Positions 59,036 to 64,000 of a DNA stretch of 64,000 nt are shown piece after piece (position 1 is the first letter of the stretch; every line of letters begins with the position of its first letter). Made by a program: the position numbers and the translations under genes. Under the pieces are notes generated by a model that saw nothing but the letters and a program-made list of their open reading frames with translations, ran no database searches and was not told the DNA's origin. Location: the NCBI RefSeq assembly GCF_963678635.1, contig NC_087062.1:33455651-33519650 (forward strand), given 5' to 3'. The stretch is from Symsagittifera roscoffensis. Taxonomy: Eukaryota; Xenacoelomorpha; Acoela; Convolutidae.

Positions 59036-61100
59036 TTATGTTTCGACCAAGTTCGGCCAAGCGGGATACGTTTCGACCGGCGTGACCAAAACTTTTATGT
59101 TTTGACCAAGTTCGACCAAGTTTAACCAAGCGAGATACGTTTTGACCTGCGCGACCAAAACAACTAGGTTTCGACCAAAATCAACCAAGCGGGATACGTT
59201 TCGACCGGCGCGACCAAAACATCTATGTTTCGACCAAGTTCGACCAAGCGAGATACGTTTTGATCGGCGCGACCAAAACATCTATGTTTGGACCAAGTTC
59301 GACCAAGCGAGATATATTTCGATCGACACGACCAAAAAAAACCATGTTTCTAACAGGTTCGACCAAGCGAGATACGTTTCGACCGGCGCAACCAAAACTT
59401 TTATGTTTTGACCAAGTTCGACTAAGTTTAACCAAGCGAGAGACGTTTCGACCTGCGCGACCAAAACAACTAGGTTTCGACCAAATTCAACCAAGCGAGA
59501 TACGTTTCGACCGGCGCGACCAAAACATTTATGTTTCGACCAAGTTCGGCCAAGCGGGATACGTTTCGACCGGCGTGACCAAAACTTTTATGTTTTGACC
59601 AAGTTCGACCAAGTTTAACCAAGCGAGATACGTTTTGACCTGCGCGACCAAAACAACTAGGTTTCGACCAAAATCAACCAAGCGGGATACGTTTCGACCG
59701 GCGCGACCAAAACATCTATGTTTCGACCAAGTTCGACCAAGCGAGATACGTTTTGATCGGCGCGACCAAAACATCTATGTTTGGACCAAGTTCGACCAAG
59801 CGAGATATATTTCGATCGACACGACCAAAAAAAACCATGTTTCTAACAGGTTCGACCAAGCGAGATACGTTTCGACCGGCGCAACCAAAACTTTTATGTT
59901 TTGACCAAGCTCGACTAAGTTTAACCAAGCGAGAGACGTTTCGACCTGCGCGACCAAAACAACTAGATTTCGGCCAAATTCAACCAAGCGAGATACGTTT
60001 CGACCGGCGCGACCAAAACATCTATGTTTCGACCAAGTTCGGCCAAGCGGGATACGTTTCGACCGGCGTGACCAAAACTTTTATGTTTTGACCAAGTTCG
60101 ACCAAGTTTAACCAAGCGAGATACGTTTTGACCTGCGCGACCAAAACAACTAGGTTTCGACCAAGTTCAACCAAGCGAGATACGTTTCGACCGGCGCGAC
60201 CAAAACATCTATGTTTCGACCAAGTTCGACCAAGCGAGATACGTTTTGATCGGAGCGACCAAAATATCTATGTTTTGACCAAGTTCGACCAAGAGAGATA
60301 CGTTTCGACCGGTGCGACTAAAACATCTAGGCTTGGACCAAGTTCGACTAGGCGAGGTTTCTTTCGACCGGCACGACCAAAACATTTATGTTTCGACCAA
60401 GTTCGACCAAGCGAGATATATTTCGATCGACACGACCAAAAAAAACCATGTTTCTAACAGGTTCGACCAAGCGAGATACGTTTCGACCGGCGCAACCAAA
60501 ACTTTTATGTTTTGACCAAGCTCGACTAAGTTTAACCAAGCGAGAGACGTTTCGACCTGCGCGACCAAAACAACTAGATTTCGGCCAAATTCAACCAAGC
60601 GAGATACGTTTCGACCGGCGCGACCAAAACATCTATGTTTCGACCAAGTTCGGCCAAGCGGGATACGTTTCGACCGGCGTGACCAAAACTTTTATGTTTT
60701 GACCAAGTTCGACCAAGTTTAACCAAGCGAGATACGTTTTGACCTGCGCGACCAAAACAACTAGGTTTCGACCAAGTTCAACCAAGCGAGATACGTTTCG
60801 ACCGGCGCGACCAAAACATCTATGTTTCGACCAAGTTCGACCGAGCGAGATACGTTTTGATCGGAGCGACCAAAATATCTATGTTTTGACCAAGTTCGAC
60901 CAAGAGAGATACGTTTCGACCGGTGCGACTAAAACATCTAGGCTTGGACCAAGTTCGACTAGGCGAGGTTTCTTTCGACCGGCACGACCAAAACATTTAT
61001 GTTTCGACCAAGTTCGACCAAGCGAGATACGTTTCGACCGGCGCAACCAAAACTTTTCTGTTTTGACCAAGTTCGACTAAGTTTAACCAAGCGAGAGACG
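59036..61100. repeat. higher-order satellite blocks, periods 493 and 611 bp
   Basis: The segment at 59036-59411 recurs after 493 bp (59529-59904), and the segment at 60128-60457 recurs after 611 bp (60739 on). Shared rare variants, such as the AAAAAAAACCATGTTTCTAACAG text in pieces, tie the copies. The periods differ by 118 bp, exactly two 59-bp units. Confidence 0.85.
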
Positions 61101-62694
61101 TTTCGACCTGCGCGACCAAAACAACTAGGTTTCGACCAAATTCAACCAAGCGAGATACGTTTCGACCGGCGCGACCAAAACATCTATGTTTCGACCAAGT
61201 TCGGCCAAGCGGGATACGTTTCGACCGGCGTGACCAAAACATCTATGTTTAGACCAAGCTCGACCAAGCGAGATACGTTTTGACCGGCGCGACCAAAACA
61301 TCTATGTTTGGACGAAGTTCGACCAAGCGAGATATGTTTCGATCGACACGACCAAAAAAAACCATGTTTCTACCAGGTACGACCAGGCGAGATAAGTTTC
61401 GACCGGCGCAACCAAAACATCTATGTTTCGACCAAGTTTAACCAAGCGAGATACGTTTCGACCTGCGCGACCAAAACAACTAGGTTTCGACCAAGTTCAA
61501 CCACGCGAGATACGTTTCTACCGGCGCGACCAAAACATCTATGTTTCGACCAAGTTCGACCGAGCGAGATACGTTTTGACCGGCGCGACCAAAACATCTC
61601 TGTTTGGACCAAGTTCGACTAAGCGAGGTATGTTTCGATCGGCACGACCACGAACTTCTATGTTTGGACCAAGCTTGACCAGGCGAGATACGTTTCGACC
61701 GGCGCGACCAAAATATCTATGTTTTCACCAAGTTCGACCAAGCTAGATACATTTCGACCGGCGCGACCAAAAAATTTATATTTCGACCAAGTTCGACCAA
61801 GTTCGATCAAGTTTGACCAAGTTTGACCAAGCGAGATACGTTTCGACCGGCGCGACCAAAACATCTGAGTTTCAACCAAGTTCGACCAAGCGAGATGTGT
61901 TTCGATCGGCACGACCACAAACTTCTATGTTTCGGCTAGGTTCCACCAAACGAGATAGATTTCGACCGGAGCGACCAAAATATCTATGTTTTGACCAAGT
62001 TCGACCAAGAGAGATACGTTTTGACCGGCGCGACCAAAACATCTAGGTTTGGACCAATTTCGACTAAGCGAGGTATGTTTCGATCTGCACGACCACGAAC
62101 TTCTATGTTTCGGCCAAGTTCAACCAAGCGAGTTACGTTTAGACCGGCGCGACTAAAACATCTAGGTTTCAACCAAGTTCCACCAAGCGAGATACGTTTC
62201 GACCGGTGCGACCAAAACATTTATGTTTCGACCAAGTTCGACCAAGCGAGATATGTTTCGATCGGCACGACCACAAACTTCTATGTTTCGGCTAGGTTCC
62301 ACCAAACGAGATAGATTTCCACCGGAGCGACCAAAATATCTTTGTTTTGACCAAGTTCGGCCAAGCGAGTTATGTTTCGATCTGCACGACCACAAACTTC
62401 TATGTTTCGACTAGATTCCACCAAGCGAGATAGATTTCGACCGGAGCGACCAAAATATCTATGTTTTGACCAAGTTCGACCAAGAGAGATACGTTTTGAC
62501 CGGCGCGACCAAAACATCTAGGTTTGGACCAATTTCGATTAAGCGAGGTATGTTTCGATCTGCACGACCACGAACTTCTATGTTTCGGCCAAGTTCAACC
62601 AAGCGAGATACGTTTAGACCGGCGCGACTAAACATCTAGGTTTCAACCAAGTTCCACCAAGCGAGATACGTTTCGACCGGTGCGACCAAAACAT

Positions 62695-64000
62695 TTATGT
62701 TTCGACCAAGTTCGACCAAGCGAGATACGTTTCGACCGGCGCAACCAAAACATCTAAGTTTTGACCAAGTTCGACCAAGCGAGTTATGTTTCGATCGGCA
62801 CGACAACAAAATTCTATGTTTCGACTATTTTCTATGTGTCGACCAGGTTTGACCAAGCGAGATATGTTTTGACCCGCGCGACCAAAACATCTATGTTTCG
62901 ACCAAGTTCGATCAAGCGAGATATGCTTCGACCGGCGCGACAAAATTATCTGGCTTAGGACCAAGTTCGACTGACCGAGGTATGTTTCGATCAGCACGAG
63001 CACGAACTTCTATGTTTCGACCAAGTTCAACCCAGCGAGATACGTTTCGACCGGCGCGACCAAAACATCTAGGTTTCGACCAAGTTCCACCAGCGAGATA
63101 AGTTTCGATCGGCGCGACCAAAACATTAATTTTTCGACCAAGTTCGACCAAGCGAGATACATTTTGACCGGCGCAACCAAAACATCTATGTTTCGACCAA
63201 TTCGACCAAGCGAGATATGTTTTGATCGGCACGACCGAAAAATCTATGTTTCGACCAGGTTCGACCATGCGAGATACGTTTCGACCGGCGCGACAAAAAA
63301 CATCTAGGTTTTGACAAAGTTCCACTAAGTGAGATACGTTTCGACCGCCGCCACCAAAACACTTATGTTTCGATCAAGTTCGACCAAGCGAGATACGTTT
63401 CGACCGGCGCAACCAAAACATCTAAGTTTCGACCAAGTTCGACCAAGCGGGATGGGTTTCGATCGGCACGACTACAAACTTCTATGATTCGACCAGGTTC
63501 GACCAAGCGAGATACGTTTTGACCCGCGCGACCAAAACATCTATGTTTCGACCAAGTTCGATCAAGCGAGATATGTTTCGACCGGCGCGACAAAATTATC
63601 TGGCTTAGGACCAAGTTCGACTGACCGAGGTATGTTTCGATCAGCACGAGCACGAACTTCTATGTTTCGACCAAGTTCAACCCAGCGAGATACGTTTTGA
63701 CCGGCGCGACCAAAACATCTAGGTTTCGACCAAGTTCCACCAGCGAGATAAGTTTCGATCGGCGCGACCAAAACATTAATTTTTCGACCAAGTTCGACCA
63801 AGCGAGATACGTTTTGACCGGCGCAACCAAAACATCTATGTTTCGACCAATTCGACCAAGCGAGATATGTTTTGATCGGCACGACCGAAAAATCTATGTT
63901 TCGACCAGGTTCGACCATGCGAGATACGTTTCGACCGGCGCGACAAAAAATATCTAGGTTTTGACAAAGTTCCACCAAGTGAGATACGTTTCGACCGGCG
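62695..64000. repeat. higher-order satellite block, period 650 bp
   Basis: CAAAATTATCTGGCTTAGG at 62941 recurs at 63591, and TCGACCAGGTTCGACCATGC at 63251 recurs at 63901. The shift is 650 bp (11 units plus 1). The copy runs to the window edge. Confidence 0.85.

Larger units (their letters stand above)
53011..64000. repeat. CpG-rich satellite, 59-bp dimeric unit (>11 kb, continues past the window)
   Basis: Roughly 185 units of 59 bp fill the interval to the window edge. Each unit is a dimer. Half A (30 bp) is GTTTCGACC-AAGTT-CGACCAA and then GCGAGATAC. Half B (29 bp) is GTTTCGACC-GGCG-CGACCAA and then AACATCTAT. The text TCGACC recurs up to four times per unit, so CpG is dense against an AT-rich background. 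Because 59 is not a multiple of 3, stop-poor units give open frames on both strands that are not genes. Local expansions of an 11-bp AAGTTCGACCA word occur near 56230-56285 and 61785-61830. Confidence 0.97.

Noticed and set aside
53011-64000. Dozens of ORFs of 60-260 codons on both strands in the satellite
   Set aside because: They follow the 59-bp tandem unit, overlap one another in all frames and have no start context or domain. They are composition artefacts.
53011-64000. Possible CRISPR array because of regular repeats
   Set aside because: Repeats are contiguous without unique spacers and the genome is animal. It is a satellite.

Overview
This is a window of an animal (metazoan) nuclear genome. 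It is AT-rich, has introns with GT-AG borders, dispersed non-autonomous transposons, two LTR retroelements and more than 11 kb of satellite DNA. A six-exon Brachyury-type T-box gene shows it is an animal. The phylum cannot be fixed from the sequence alone.

Layout: (1) 1-7403 is non-coding. It holds a 420-bp segment present twice, a degenerate minisatellite, a short array of ~30-bp units related to the distal satellite, and a decayed transposon. (2) 7404-16548 (+) is the Brachyury-like gene. Six exons splice in perfect phase to a 551-residue protein. Its introns carry simple repeats, hAT-like MITEs, a foldback element and two tRNA-like pseudogenes. (3) 20784-43274 (-) is a three-exon chymotrypsin-fold gene, convergent with Brachyury. 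All three catalytic positions are substituted (His to Trp, Asp to Asn, Ser to Tyr), so it encodes a secreted non-catalytic serine protease homologue. (4) Intron 1 of that gene holds, in the opposite orientation, an 18.9-kb Ty3/gypsy-class element (23080-42006). It has 410-bp LTRs that I read as identical and a CTAG target duplication. It carries one intact 2742-codon gag-pol, an 872-residue envelope-like glycoprotein and several extra ORFs I do not recognise. (5) 45252-52040 (-) is a second, older and broken Ty3/gypsy-class element with 215-bp LTRs (6 differences between them) and a GAATT target duplication. (6) 53011 to the window end is a CpG-rich satellite. Its 59-bp unit is a 30+29 dimer organised into larger duplicated blocks.

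The large envelope-bearing element is the best candidate for something new. Its genes are packed with short overlaps (ATGA junctions at 34241 and 38174). A 377-codon frame without any ATG runs into the envelope start, and a consensus splice donor lies 22 bases after the gag start. A 601-codon ORF of unknown function follows the envelope gene and is itself followed by a candidate 3'UTR intron. Identical LTRs and open long frames suggest a very recent insertion.
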